From Trichomonas tenax (lineage: Eukaryota; Parabasalia; Trichomonadida; Trichomonadidae): 27,906 nucleotides of DNA. The stretch is taken from positions 1-27,906 of the forward strand of contig JALKBU010000686.1 in NCBI GenBank assembly GCA_023091735.1, given 5' to 3'. Made by a program: the position numbers and the translations under genes. Below the pieces are notes generated by a model. It saw only the letters and a program-made list of their open reading frames with translations, had not been told where the DNA came from and made no database searches. The stretch's first letter is position 1. Each line of letters starts with the position of its first letter. Shown here piece after piece: positions 15,688 through 25,239 of this stretch.

Positions 15688-16512
15688 ATGTCTGTTGACA
15701 CAGATACTCTTAAGAAAGATCTAGTTACCAAAATAAACGAAGCATACGCATCGCTCAGCGATCTCAACACATTTATAGCCAGTTTAGCGAAAACTGAAGA
15801 AGCATTTTTCCAATCTATTAATCCATCGACTCTCGAAATACAAGGACTCGAAAGAAGTATTCTCGACTCATACGACAACGCTCAGAACAAAGTTCATACA
15901 TTATTTACAGTAATTGAATCGTTAATTCAAATCGACAGAAACGACAACGGCGAACAAAGTCTTCCCACACAGGAAGAGGTCCAAAACTTGCTTATTACTT
16001 TCTTTAAAGGAAAAATCAAAACAAAAGCTGCGCCACTTCCGCCATATTGCGGCTGTTTATCATACAAATTGAAGAATCCAGCACCAGGATTGTTCATTTG
16101 TCACCACTCCGACAAAGGAAATATTCTAATGACTGTTCTTTCATTTAAAAATAATATTTTATCTGTATACGACCCAACAGACATCCAATCGGGAATCAAC
16201 GTCATAGACTTGAAGGACGGCGAGTGGGTTCCGTTGCCAATCATTATTCCTGAAAAGCCCATCGCCAGATGGGAATACGCGATTGGTGTTGATGTTCTCG
16301 CTTTGTGGCCGAATGAAGACGATGATCTCGGTTGGACGACAGTGTTTTATCCAGCAAAGGTCCGCTCAAGACCATATGACCAGACAGATAACGGATCTGA
16401 CAACTTTGTGAGAGGATATTTATTAGATTTCGGTGAAAATAACCAATCAATAGTTCCAGAGCAATTCGTTGTTAACTATCCTGATGCATGGCAAAGAGAG
16501 AAGGATGCATAA
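15688..16512 (+). CDS. SGF29: SGF29-like tandem Tudor protein (SAGA subunit)
   Basis: 274 residues, ATG at 15688; human SGF29 is 293. A helical N-terminal half (about 8-110, with DLVTKINEAYASLSDLNTF and RSILDSYDNAQNKVHTLF) is followed by two Tudor-like barrels. The first (about 118-185) has YCGCLSYKL, NILMTVLSF, NNILSVYDPTDI and ends VPLPIII. The second (about 190-268) has the diagnostic VDVLALWPNE, TTVFYPAKV, GYLLDFGE and ends VPEQFVVNYP. This follows the SGF29 pattern VLALYPxTTxFYxAxV...YxLxFxDD...VxxxxVxxxP. In yeast and animals SGF29 reads H3K4me2/3 through this module and recruits SAGA. The match is strongest in the second barrel. The TAF5-like gene in the same window could belong to the same machinery, but the genes are not adjacent. 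Confidence 0.7.
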   Translation: MSVDTDTLKKDLVTKINEAYASLSDLNTFIASLAKTEEAFFQSINPSTLEIQGLERSILDSYDNAQNKVHTLFTVIESLIQIDRNDNGEQSLPTQEEVQNLLITFFKGKIKTKAAPLPPYCGCLSYKLKNPAPGLFICHHSDKGNILMTVLSFKNNILSVYDPTDIQSGINVIDLKDGEWVPLPIIIPEKPIARWEYAIGVDVLALWPNEDDDLGWTTVFYPAKVRSRPYDQTDNGSDNFVRGYLLDFGENNQSIVPEQFVVNYPDAWQREKDA

Positions 16513-17155
16513 GGCTTTTGACAATCAATGTTTGTTAATATTAATAGAATTCTTTCAAGTTTATATTTTAAAATTTGAATTGAATATAATTCATATTTCT
16601 ATTTACATTATAACCATAATATATTAATACACTAAAACAATGTGATTGAAATTGAACCATTTAAAAATCTTTGTTGAGCATCACCTTCTTATCAATAATA
16701 TAATGTTATGGTATATCCTTTAATAGTTCAATTGAAAATTTATTACAAATTATTATCATTACCTTATGATGTTGAATTCGAGCATTTTTGTTCGCTTTTT
16801 CTCATATTTGTGACATGCAAAAGAATGATGTGAACTATTGATCATTAGCAAACAATGCGTTGAAGGAATAACACTTTAGCAAGTAAAAGTAACTTCGCTT
16901 CATCGGAAATGGACAAAAATCATTTCATGGAACTTGATGGACTCAACTCTTTTTCATTAAACTTAATCAATATGTGCAGCATATAGTTCTGCTTCTTGCG
17001 TACCAATGTTTTACCTATCTACGAAGAGGCAATGAGAAATAAACTTTTCACAAAAAGTAGACAATGAATTATTTGTTTCAATGATATCTATTCAAATGTT
17101 CCATATGGATGCAAATTGCTTATAGAAATATCGCTACTCTATATTGCGAGAATTT
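16513..17155. other. Convergent intergenic region
   Basis: A 643-base gap between the stop of the SGF29-like gene (plus) and the stop of the ALG1-like gene (minus). A single TGACATGCAAAA is at 16811-16822. Some short protein-like words can be read on the minus strand around 16930-17080, but frames are broken by many stops and no gene is supported. Confidence 0.45.
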
Positions 17156-18292
17156 TCACAAACGAAGAAATGGAGAAAATTTAGGATCCAAGTCTCCATT
17201 TATCATTTTCTCAAAGGTTTCTTTCGCTGAATTAAAAAATTTCTCATACATTTCCAGATTCGGTCTCCTCATCAGTATCAATTTATCATCGCGAATTGCA
17301 TCGATTATCTTTGTTGCAAAAGATGATTCATCGTTCACCAAATATCCATTTTCTTTATGTGTCACTATTTCTGATATACAACCGAATTGCAATGCGATAA
17401 CTGGAACTCCTGCACCGATATAATAAAACAAAGTTTGAGGAAATTCAAGCACAAAAGATGAAGATAAAATAAGTCCAAGTCTGCACTGTTGAAGTAATTT
17501 AAAGAAGTTTGGATCTGATAATGATAAATATTTAAAAGTTATATACTCTGATTTGTGATTTTTAAGGACAGTATCTGCGGAACTAACGCTCTTCGTCGTT
17601 CCAAATATATAGATGTCGATATTTATTTTGTGTTTTTCAAGATTTTTCATAATTTTGTTCAATTTGAGTATTTCTTCTGTGTTTTGATATGGATAAATGA
17701 ATCCAATGATATTTGTGTTATATTCGATTCTATTACAAATATCTGATGGTCTAAAAGGGACTATTCGCATTAGAAATGCTTTAATATTCCTAAAATATAA
17801 AATCATTTGCTTAGCTTGTGTTGGGACAATAACAGCATGAGCAACTCTTAACATTATGTTTTCTATTGACTTTGGTAGAGCAACTATTCCTTCATTTACA
17901 AGTTTATAATGTGATAATTTAAAAATCAGTTTTGATTTTGATATTTTGGATGCTATATATGAAAATATTGGTTCCATGAATATGTGTTTTAGGTAGACAA
18001 TCATTAAATCAATTTTTGGCAATTGCAAAAATATTCCAATAATTTGAAATAATAAAAATATAAACATAAACGGAAAAAATAATATCCTGAACAGAATGAA
18101 ACTGAATGGGAAAGGAACTAAGCATTTTATAGTTAAATTAGGAATTGATCTAGTTTCTTCTGAGAGAATTGTTTCTTGGTATCCAATAACATAAACATGG
18201 TTATACGTTATTTGCGTTAGTATCTTTATATGCGACGAAATTTGGTTATTTTTTGCTATATCATCTAAAGTAAAAATCACAACATTTGGCAT
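17156..18292 (-). CDS. ALG1-like glycosyltransferase, divergent
   Basis: 378 residues, ATG at 18292; ALG1 is usually about 450. The N-terminal half starts PNVVIFTLDDIAKNNQISSH and then has YVIGYQE, like the GDVGRSPRM...LLGY region of ALG1. A strongly hydrophobic stretch (about residues 63-92) is membrane-associated. KLIFKLSHYKLVNEGI takes the place of the family's KLVIDWHNYGYSI. The C-terminal half has a GT-B nucleotide-sugar-binding pattern: LGLILSSSFVLEFPQTLFYY, then GAGVPVIALQFGCISEIV and ENGYLV, matching ALG1's [20 protein letters not shown]...ELVKHEENG. ALG1 adds the first mannose to dolichol-PP-chitobiose on the cytosolic face of the ER. The loss of the DWHN acceptor-side motif suggests a paralogue with an altered or lost activity. 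Confidence 0.55.
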   Translation of the reverse strand: MPNVVIFTLDDIAKNNQISSHIKILTQITYNHVYVIGYQETILSEETRSIPNLTIKCLVPFPFSFILFRILFFPFMFIFLLFQIIGIFLQLPKIDLMIVYLKHIFMEPIFSYIASKISKSKLIFKLSHYKLVNEGIVALPKSIENIMLRVAHAVIVPTQAKQMILYFRNIKAFLMRIVPFRPSDICNRIEYNTNIIGFIYPYQNTEEILKLNKIMKNLEKHKINIDIYIFGTTKSVSSADTVLKNHKSEYITFKYLSLSDPNFFKLLQQCRLGLILSSSFVLEFPQTLFYYIGAGVPVIALQFGCISEIVTHKENGYLVNDESSFATKIIDAIRDDKLILMRRPNLEMYEKFFNSAKETFEKMINGDLDPKFSPFLRL

Positions 18293-18584
18293 CGAAAGAA
18301 AAAAATAATCTGACAGAAAACAAACATTTATTATAAAAACATAATTTATGCATCAATATATTATTTAAAGACTTCTATATAATTGACAGCCTTTAAATAT
18401 ATTATTCAACCGAATCTTGAACCATTTTTAGCATCAAAAAGATGCGCATATCTTAAATTGTTGCTTTGCAAAAATAAATTACAAAAACAAAACTCGTTTG
18501 GAAGGCATCAACATCATCTATATCATTTTAATTTAATATATTTTGATTCTTCTTTTCTATGTTGCATTTAAATACTAATGAAAA
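18293..18584. other. Intergenic gap
   Basis: A 292-base AT-rich gap between two minus-strand genes. The sequence just before the ALG1-like ATG (18292) has no clear Inr. Nothing else is visible. Confidence 0.4.
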
Positions 18585-20735
18585 TCATTGCTGAAATTGA
18601 TCCAATATTTCTAATAATTCTTTTGCTGTAGTTGCTATTTCATGGTCTGGTGAATCTTCTAATGGATCAATAGCACCAATTATATCTAAATCAAATATCA
18701 TTTGTGCTATTTGTTGAGCAACTGGATCACTTGGATGATTTATAATCCATTTTACAATATCACTGACTTTGCTGAGCAACAATGAATCCAGTGAATTGTC
18801 ATCATCGGAAATAAACTCTAAAAGCTCTTCAGCAATATTCAAAAATGCTCCAAACACATTGTGTTGAATAATAATTGTCATTATTGTGTTAATTGCTTCT
18901 TTCTTGATTTGATATCGTGCACCTGGTAATATTTGATCTTTTATCATCACCAGCATTTGCTCTGCTGTTTCTTGAGAGACTATATTATCTAATTCATCGA
19001 TATTATTAAGCAATGAGAGATAATATAGATCATAATCAGGATTAAGCGTTTCAAAAGGAATCGCTAAAAGCCATTCCAATATTATATTCCAAATGCCGCC
19101 TTCAACGATTTCATTTAGTTCAAATGCTGACAAACTGAAGCACAAGTCAATCATTTTCTCATGTAAATATTCTATTTCTCTAAAGTTATTGAATAGTGGC
19201 AAGAAAAATGTTGAAAATTCGAATCCCAAAGATTGAACATCATTCAAATCTACAATCAAAGCAATAACTAAATCAAAAACGTATTTTTGAGATGTTTCAT
19301 CATAACTGTCGAATTTTGTAATCAGATACTGAACAATGTTCGAAAGAATATTGTCTTTATAGATTGGAGGCAAAACAACTCTATTCAGATTAAATGGTTC
19401 AATGAAACTGAATTCTATTTGGAAATTTAAATAATTTAATGCGAACTCTTCATAGCATTTCAATTCGGGATTTTGGCTTTTGTTTATTGCATTAAGTGCG
19501 TCACTTAAAAACTCCTTTATCGCATGATATAAAGATTCAAACATATCCGTGATACTCGAGATCTGTTCCAATTCTTGAAAAGATTCATAATCATATTGAT
19601 CACCTAAGAACTGAATATATGAAGAAGCATAAGGAATAAAACTTTGTAGAGCATTATTTGCTGTTCTATGATCAATTATTTCTACGCTTACATTGACAAC
19701 CATTTCTTTTAATTTTGCCAAATTCACAATGATTTTGTCAGAGTTGATTTCATCATTGGTTAAAATCGATGAAATATGATCGCATAAAGAATTAATGTCT
19801 TCGATTGCAATTGTTTTCAAAACAGAAGCAAATTCAGCAAAACACTGCATTATCATTTCTATAGGTAAAATATTGTTATGTTCTATCAATGTTATGAGTA
19901 AATAAATTTGAAATTTGATCACGATAATGCACAAAACTTGAATCATTTCTGTGTCAGATTGAATTATATTGCATAATGGTTGTGAAGGCGATTTACCGAT
20001 CAAAATGTAAGACAAATCCTGCGTGAATGATTTTGCAAGAATGTATCTTATTCTCATAAAGTTATTATACATTAAATCACGATTAAACATCAAAATATCG
20101 ACTTTCTTATGTTTCGATATCTTTTGATATTCACTACAGTTTTGGAAGAAAGGAAGAATCATCATGAGTGGAGGAGTGATTAAACTACCTGTCAACGGTT
20201 TAATGCATTCAAGTATATTGTCAAAGAAACCAACAGAGTAAAGATAATGAACGATTAAACTATTTTTTTCTATTATTTTGCCCATTGTCATTTGATATGG
20301 TTCTACGTATGTATGTGATGAACTTTCTAAGACATTTTTGCGTAAATAGTAAAACATGTGTGTTTTTGCGTATTTTAAAATAACTTTTGGTGAAGATTCT
20401 GTTATTTCTTCTGTTAAACGAAATATAGCTGTAAGATCAGGAATATGCAGTAAATCTGTGAAAATATTGAATGATTCGCCTTGCAATAATTGAAGAAAAA
20501 ACATTTGGCCATGATTTTTACATAAATCTGTAATTTCGAATAGAGTTTTCCTTACAGTAGCAAGATTTCGTTGATCAAGTTGTTCCATTACAGCACCAAT
20601 TTGTTCATTAAAATATCGTATAAATGTTAAATCGTCATTTTGTAAATCTGGATTGACAGTTCCATCGATTATATCTTTTTGTTCCTTTTTCTTCTGTTCC
20701 TGAGACTTTTCGCCAAGTTTATAATCATCTTCCAT
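18585..20735 (-). CDS. ARM/HEAT-repeat-like all-helical protein, unknown
   Basis: 716 residues, ATG at 20735. After an acidic/lysine-rich head (about 1-30), the protein is a run of amphipathic helix pairs rich in L, I, N and F, such as LATVRKTLFEITDLCKNHGQ, ITDMFESLYHAIKEFLSDAL and YQIKKEAINTIMTIIIQHN. The C-terminus ends with ATTAKELLEILDQF, typical of an ARM/HEAT solenoid cap. Known solenoids such as adaptins, importins or PP2A subunits are not matched. Similar AT-rich, N/I-rich solenoids form a large uncharacterised set in trichomonads. A TCATTT at 20769-20774 could be its Inr, with a 37-base leader. Function unknown. Confidence 0.6.
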   Translation of the reverse strand: MEDDYKLGEKSQEQKKKEQKDIIDGTVNPDLQNDDLTFIRYFNEQIGAVMEQLDQRNLATVRKTLFEITDLCKNHGQMFFLQLLQGESFNIFTDLLHIPDLTAIFRLTEEITESSPKVILKYAKTHMFYYLRKNVLESSSHTYVEPYQMTMGKIIEKNSLIVHYLYSVGFFDNILECIKPLTGSLITPPLMMILPFFQNCSEYQKISKHKKVDILMFNRDLMYNNFMRIRYILAKSFTQDLSYILIGKSPSQPLCNIIQSDTEMIQVLCIIVIKFQIYLLITLIEHNNILPIEMIMQCFAEFASVLKTIAIEDINSLCDHISSILTNDEINSDKIIVNLAKLKEMVVNVSVEIIDHRTANNALQSFIPYASSYIQFLGDQYDYESFQELEQISSITDMFESLYHAIKEFLSDALNAINKSQNPELKCYEEFALNYLNFQIEFSFIEPFNLNRVVLPPIYKDNILSNIVQYLITKFDSYDETSQKYVFDLVIALIVDLNDVQSLGFEFSTFFLPLFNNFREIEYLHEKMIDLCFSLSAFELNEIVEGGIWNIILEWLLAIPFETLNPDYDLYYLSLLNNIDELDNIVSQETAEQMLVMIKDQILPGARYQIKKEAINTIMTIIIQHNVFGAFLNIAEELLEFISDDDNSLDSLLLSKVSDIVKWIINHPSDPVAQQIAQMIFDLDIIGAIDPLEDSPDHEIATTAKELLEILDQFQQ

Positions 20736-21372
20736 TTTGTTGATGGAAGAAGTTCCTTGACTGAGAATAAATGAAATTACAAAATCATTAAAAACTATTA
20801 TTTCTACATGTTTATCATATATAAACCAAAATATATAGAATATTTTATATCTTCAAAATATTATTTTATATTAGAACTCATAAATCATATTAATGCATTA
20901 CCTGGATGTTATATATAATAATAGATTGATTCTGAGGTAGAAATATGAAAAATGCAATTATGGGAAATGTTCTTGTTCCCAAAGTGAACTTTTCTCCATT
21001 AGGTTCAAATATATGTTAATAAGCTATAGACTAAAATTAACTAAGGTATTTGCTTGATAATATAAAATCAACACAATAATTTGGTATCAATATAGTCACA
21101 ACATTGATGCATTTTCTTTCGTCCGAGAAAAGAATGAATATTATTTAATAAAGCAAAGATGACAGCACTTTCTTTTATTCATGAATGACTTCACTGCCTA
21201 CAATACAATTATTCTTCAATGAGAAAATGTTCATTTTTGTTTTATGACTTCAAGAAAATTAATTTGACAATTTGTCAAAATAAATTTGTATGACAAAAAT
21301 CGTCGATTTGACAATGTAAGTTTATTTATGTGGCAAAAGAGAGTCAGAACGATATTTTTTTAAAAAAATAAT
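20736..21372. other. Divergent promoter region with TGACA elements in front of coatomer alpha
   Basis: A 637-base gap separates the starts of the ARM-like gene (minus) and coatomer alpha (plus). The palindrome TTGACAATTTGTCAA is at 21264-21278. Then come TGACAAAAAT at 21291-21300, TGACAATGTAAG at 21309-21320 and the reverse-facing ATTTATGTGGCA at 21324-21335. Together they sit 40-110 bases before the ATG at 21373. Bases 20800-21180 are AT-rich with no gene seen. Confidence 0.45.
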
Positions 21373-24300
21373 ATGGCACTTCGCGTCAAACTCGAGATCG
21401 AGGCGGGGAGAGTCAAATCCCTCTGCTTCCACGACAAGCGCCCGTGGCTTCTTGCGTCATTCCATAGCGGTGAAATAATCATTTACGATTACGAAGTTGG
21501 AATCGAAATCCAGAGATACAACGAATTCACTGTTCCCGTTCGTACAGCGGCGTTCCATCCTTTACTCCCTTATTTTGCTGCTGGTGCTGATGACGCCTCT
21601 ATCAAAATTTTCAACTATGATGATCAAAGATGCATCGCAACATTCACAGAGCACCTTGATTACATAAGAACTGTACAGTTCCACTCCACCAGACCGTATT
21701 TGATCTCTGCTTCGGACGATCAATCAATCAGAATCTGGAATTATGAAACAAAAACATGTGTCACATCGATTTCCGGACACAATCACTACGTTATGTCCGC
21801 ATTCTTCCATCCAACACTTCCTCTTATAATTTCATCATCTCTCGATGACACTGTCCGCGTCTGGGATATTTCATCTTTATTCAACGAAACCATTGGAACA
21901 ACAGGACTCTTCTCCATTACAGATGCCGTCATCAAGTTCTCGCAAGAGGACCATGTTGACGGCGTTAACTGGGCTGCATGGCATCCTTCGAAACCATTAG
22001 CTATTTCATGCTCTGATGATCAATCAGTCAAAATTTGGAGAGTCACAGAGACAGAGATGTCCATCATCGCAACGTTACGCAGCCACACAGGAAATATTTC
22101 ATGTGCTTGCTTCATGCCGAATATCGATTGCGTTGTTTCATGCTCTGAGGATAACACAGTTCGCATCTGGGACTCAAAGCGTTTCATCCATCTTAACAAG
22201 TACAAGCGCGAAGGAGATCGCTTCTGGTGTGTTGCAGCACACCCATCTTTGCCAATCTTTGCTGCTGGCCACGATTCTGGTCTCTCTATCTTCCTCATGA
22301 AGAAGTGCCAGCCAGCATTCGATGTCTCCAACGATTCTGTCTACTACTACAATAACGGTTCAATCAGACAGTACATGATCAAGGATGAATCAGACGGAGT
22401 TGTTGCATCGTGCAAACCACGCGCTGTTGGCGCACGTGCTTCTCCGCTTGATCCAAAGCCAAGTGCACTCTTCTATAATGCAGCACACGATAACTTCCTT
22501 GTTGGATATACAGACAAGTATGAGATTCACACAAGAAACGAGTCTCCAACATCTGATCCATTATCTCTTAATGGTTATTGCCCAGTTTGGATCTCTCGTA
22601 ACCAATACGCTTATCTCGATGAGAAGCCAAACACAATTTATGTCAACGAAGTTAATGGAAAGACAGCATCACCAATTACAATTTCTTCTCCAATCAAGAA
22701 GATCTTCCCTGGCCCAACAGGCACGATCTTCATCGCAAACGATGACACTGTCTCAAGATTCGATATCATGAGGCGCACAACACTCGCTTCTACAAGCCTC
22801 CTCAAGATCAAGAAGGTTTACATCAGCCCAGACAAGAAGCATGTTGCTTTATTCAACACAAACTTCGTCTTCATTACTGACATCAATTTCAGCAACACAG
22901 TTTCTATCCAGGAAGCAAACAAGATCAAGACTGGTATCTGGTACGACAACTCTGTTTTCGTCTATTCAACAAGAACACACGTTAAATATGTTCTTCCAAA
23001 TGGCGATGGTGGCACAATCAAGAGCTTCCCAAGCGCTGTTTACATAGCAGCAATTTTCGAGAACAAGCTCATCTATCTCAATAGAAAAGATATCATCAAG
23101 CGCTTCGAGATCGATACACTTGAGATCCGCTTCAAATCCGCAATCATGGAGAACCGCCTTGAAGCAGTTATTACAGCCTTAAGAGGTGCCAAACTCTGCT
23201 CCAACTCTATCATTGATTACCTCCACAAGCGCGGATATCCAGAGATTGCTGTCCAATTCGTCAACGATCCACGCTCTAAGTTCGACCTCGCAATCGAGTC
23301 AGGAAACATTGAACTGGCTGTTGATGCAGCTAATGAGATTGGAGAGTCATCCCTTTGGGACCGCCTCGCTGATGAAGCATTAGTCCAAGGCAAGTTCTCT
23401 GTTGCTGAGGCTGCATTCAAGAAGAGCGGCAACATGGAAAGACTCGCTTTCTTATACCTCATCTCTGGTCAAACACAGAAGCTCAATGCCATGAAGGTTG
23501 ATGAATCTCTTGCTTTACAGAGAGCGATTTGGTCCAACGATCGCGTCACTGAATCTTTCCTTCTTCGTGATGTTGCTCCATCACTCGCTTTCATCGCTGC
23601 ATCCGATGACCAGAAGGAAGCATTCAATATTAAGGATGAGGTTAAGGCCGAACTTACAAAGTATTGCGAAGCTAAATTAGATGCTCCAGCTCCACCAAAG
23701 AATCCTTCATTCGAGGATTGGCCATCACTCTTTGTTGCTCGTCCAAAGTACACACTCACAACATCAGCTCCAGCACCGGAAGGCGTCGAAGATGATGATG
23801 AACAGGAAGGATGGGCATTCGAAGATGATGATCCTCAGGAAAAAGAAAACAAGGAAGAGGAAGACAGCGAAAACGGTTGGGATACAGAGGATATCGCATT
23901 CGAGCTTCCAGAAGCCGAAGCATCATCATCAAAGGGTCCAGTTAAAGGCTTCAGAGTTCCAACACCAGGACAGCCAGCAACATCTGCTTGGACAGATAAT
24001 GTTGACATCGCCGGTCAACTTGCTGCTGCTGGAGACTTCTCTCTTGCTCTCCACCTTCTTCAAGAACAAATCGCTCTTGCCAATCCTGAGCCACTCAAGG
24101 AGCACTTCATCGCTGCTTACATCGCCTCTCACGTTTCTATTCAAGCGATTGCCTGCGCACCAGCAATCATCGCACCTCTCACAACAGACTTCCTGAAGAG
24201 AAAGGCTCCAATGCCTTCATTCAGCATCGAACGCATGGAGAAGATGATCCATCAAGGCATCATCGACTTACGTAAAGGTAAGTTCAACCATGCTAAGGAT

Positions 24301-24882
24301 GTTCTTCTTGCTACACTCCAATCCATCCCAGTTGCTTCTGTCTCAACATTAGAAGAAACACAGAAAGTCACAAGCGGAATAACAAAGTGCAAGACTTACA
24401 TCACTGCTGCAATCCTCGGCTTGGCATATAACGAGATTAAGTCTACTGATGATCCAAAGAAGCTCACATATCTCACTTGCTTGTCATCACTTCCTAACCT
24501 TGACCAGGAAGTTCAGTTTGTTTGCTCCAAGCTCGCCATCAACACAGCTATCAAGTTCAAATGCTACAAGACAGCCAAGATTCTCGCAGACAGGATCGTT
24601 AAGAGTGACAAGAACTCTGAAGAATATCGTGCTCAGGTCTATTACAATCTTTCTCAGGGTGAAAGGAACAAGGATGAAATCGATATCAACTTCAACCCAT
24701 TCGCCACAAGAGACTTCGATGTCTGCTGCGCTGATCTTATTCAGTTGCAGAGAGGTGTTGAGAAGGTTTCATGCCCATTCTGCGGTGCCTCTTACACGAA
24801 ACAGCACACAGGCGAGCTCTGCAAGGTCTGCCAGCTCTCCAAGATTGGTTGCGAGGCAACAGGCTTGAGAATTTGCAAGTAA
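21373..24882 (+). CDS. COPA: Coatomer subunit alpha (COPI)
   Basis: 1169 residues, ATG at 21373; human alpha-COP is 1224. The first propeller (about 1-315) has perfect WD40 blades, such as HLDYIRTVQFHSTRPYLISA then RIWNYETKTC, GHNHYVMSAFFHPTLPLIIS, and HTGNISCACFMP then VRIWDSKRF. A second propeller (about 320-590) and a helical solenoid (about 595-780, with EAVITALRG and IAVQFVNDPRSKFDLAIESG) follow. An acidic linker at about 800-850 holds two W motifs, GWAFEDDD and GWDTED. The C-terminal domain has FNPFATRDFDVC and a two-CxxC zinc-ribbon-like motif, CPFCGASYTKQHTGELCKVC. All this is diagnostic. Alpha-COP, with beta' and epsilon, forms the outer COPI coat for Golgi-to-ER transport. Its stop overlaps a TAAA signal. 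Codon use is GC-rich compared with its neighbours, as in IFT80, probably due to high expression. Confidence 0.95.
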   Translation: MALRVKLEIEAGRVKSLCFHDKRPWLLASFHSGEIIIYDYEVGIEIQRYNEFTVPVRTAAFHPLLPYFAAGADDASIKIFNYDDQRCIATFTEHLDYIRTVQFHSTRPYLISASDDQSIRIWNYETKTCVTSISGHNHYVMSAFFHPTLPLIISSSLDDTVRVWDISSLFNETIGTTGLFSITDAVIKFSQEDHVDGVNWAAWHPSKPLAISCSDDQSVKIWRVTETEMSIIATLRSHTGNISCACFMPNIDCVVSCSEDNTVRIWDSKRFIHLNKYKREGDRFWCVAAHPSLPIFAAGHDSGLSIFLMKKCQPAFDVSNDSVYYYNNGSIRQYMIKDESDGVVASCKPRAVGARASPLDPKPSALFYNAAHDNFLVGYTDKYEIHTRNESPTSDPLSLNGYCPVWISRNQYAYLDEKPNTIYVNEVNGKTASPITISSPIKKIFPGPTGTIFIANDDTVSRFDIMRRTTLASTSLLKIKKVYISPDKKHVALFNTNFVFITDINFSNTVSIQEANKIKTGIWYDNSVFVYSTRTHVKYVLPNGDGGTIKSFPSAVYIAAIFENKLIYLNRKDIIKRFEIDTLEIRFKSAIMENRLEAVITALRGAKLCSNSIIDYLHKRGYPEIAVQFVNDPRSKFDLAIESGNIELAVDAANEIGESSLWDRLADEALVQGKFSVAEAAFKKSGNMERLAFLYLISGQTQKLNAMKVDESLALQRAIWSNDRVTESFLLRDVAPSLAFIAASDDQKEAFNIKDEVKAELTKYCEAKLDAPAPPKNPSFEDWPSLFVARPKYTLTTSAPAPEGVEDDDEQEGWAFEDDDPQEKENKEEEDSENGWDTEDIAFELPEAEASSSKGPVKGFRVPTPGQPATSAWTDNVDIAGQLAAAGDFSLALHLLQEQIALANPEPLKEHFIAAYIASHVSIQAIACAPAIIAPLTTDFLKRKAPMPSFSIERMEKMIHQGIIDLRKGKFNHAKDVLLATLQSIPVASVSTLEETQKVTSGITKCKTYITAAILGLAYNEIKSTDDPKKLTYLTCLSSLPNLDQEVQFVCSKLAINTAIKFKCYKTAKILADRIVKSDKNSEEYRAQVYYNLSQGERNKDEIDINFNPFATRDFDVCCADLIQLQRGVEKVSCPFCGASYTKQHTGELCKVCQLSKIGCEATGLRICK

Positions 24883-25239
24883 AATTTTTCTTTATTTTTA
24901 ATTCTTGAAATGTTTTTGTTGCCGTTTAATTTTTTTTTTTAAATCGTTCAAAAAAAGACTTCTAGCTATAAACAACCTACCTAATGCTTAAAAATGTTTT
25001 ATTTTACCTCAGGAAAATGGATGTTACGTTTTATGTTGAATAAGAAAGAAAACATATGATATTTGTAAATACCGTGGTGTTTAATATTAATTCAGTAAAT
25101 AACAATGTATACATTAAATTTAGAACATTGTTCTTTGATATTTGTTCAAATTCAATCATATTAATTAAAGTACAGTGTTTGCATTGTATATCAAAAGCAG
25201 TGTTTGTTTTGAACATTTTGTATGGCGTTATAATCATAA
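24883..25239. other. Intergenic region between coatomer alpha and the karyopherin-like gene
   Basis: A 357-base AT-rich gap. Its 5' end carries the TAAA signal of coatomer alpha, and its 3' end the Inr of the next gene. No TGACRTGTAAAT-type element or gene is seen. Confidence 0.45.
25234..25238 (+). promoter_or_regulatory. Inr (TCATA) for the karyopherin-like gene
   Basis: ATAATCATAAATGG places the A of TCA at 25236, four bases before the ATG at 25240. It fits the TCAYW initiator and supports this start. Confidence 0.55.

Noticed and set aside
16930..17080. Minus-strand words resembling an RNase H segment of retroelements
   Set aside because: Many stops in every frame and only a few matching residues; likely chance.
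23681..24196. Long alternative frame inside coatomer alpha
   Set aside because: Low-complexity S/H/Q/L composition is the shadow of the acidic linker and solenoid codons; the COPA frame is certain.
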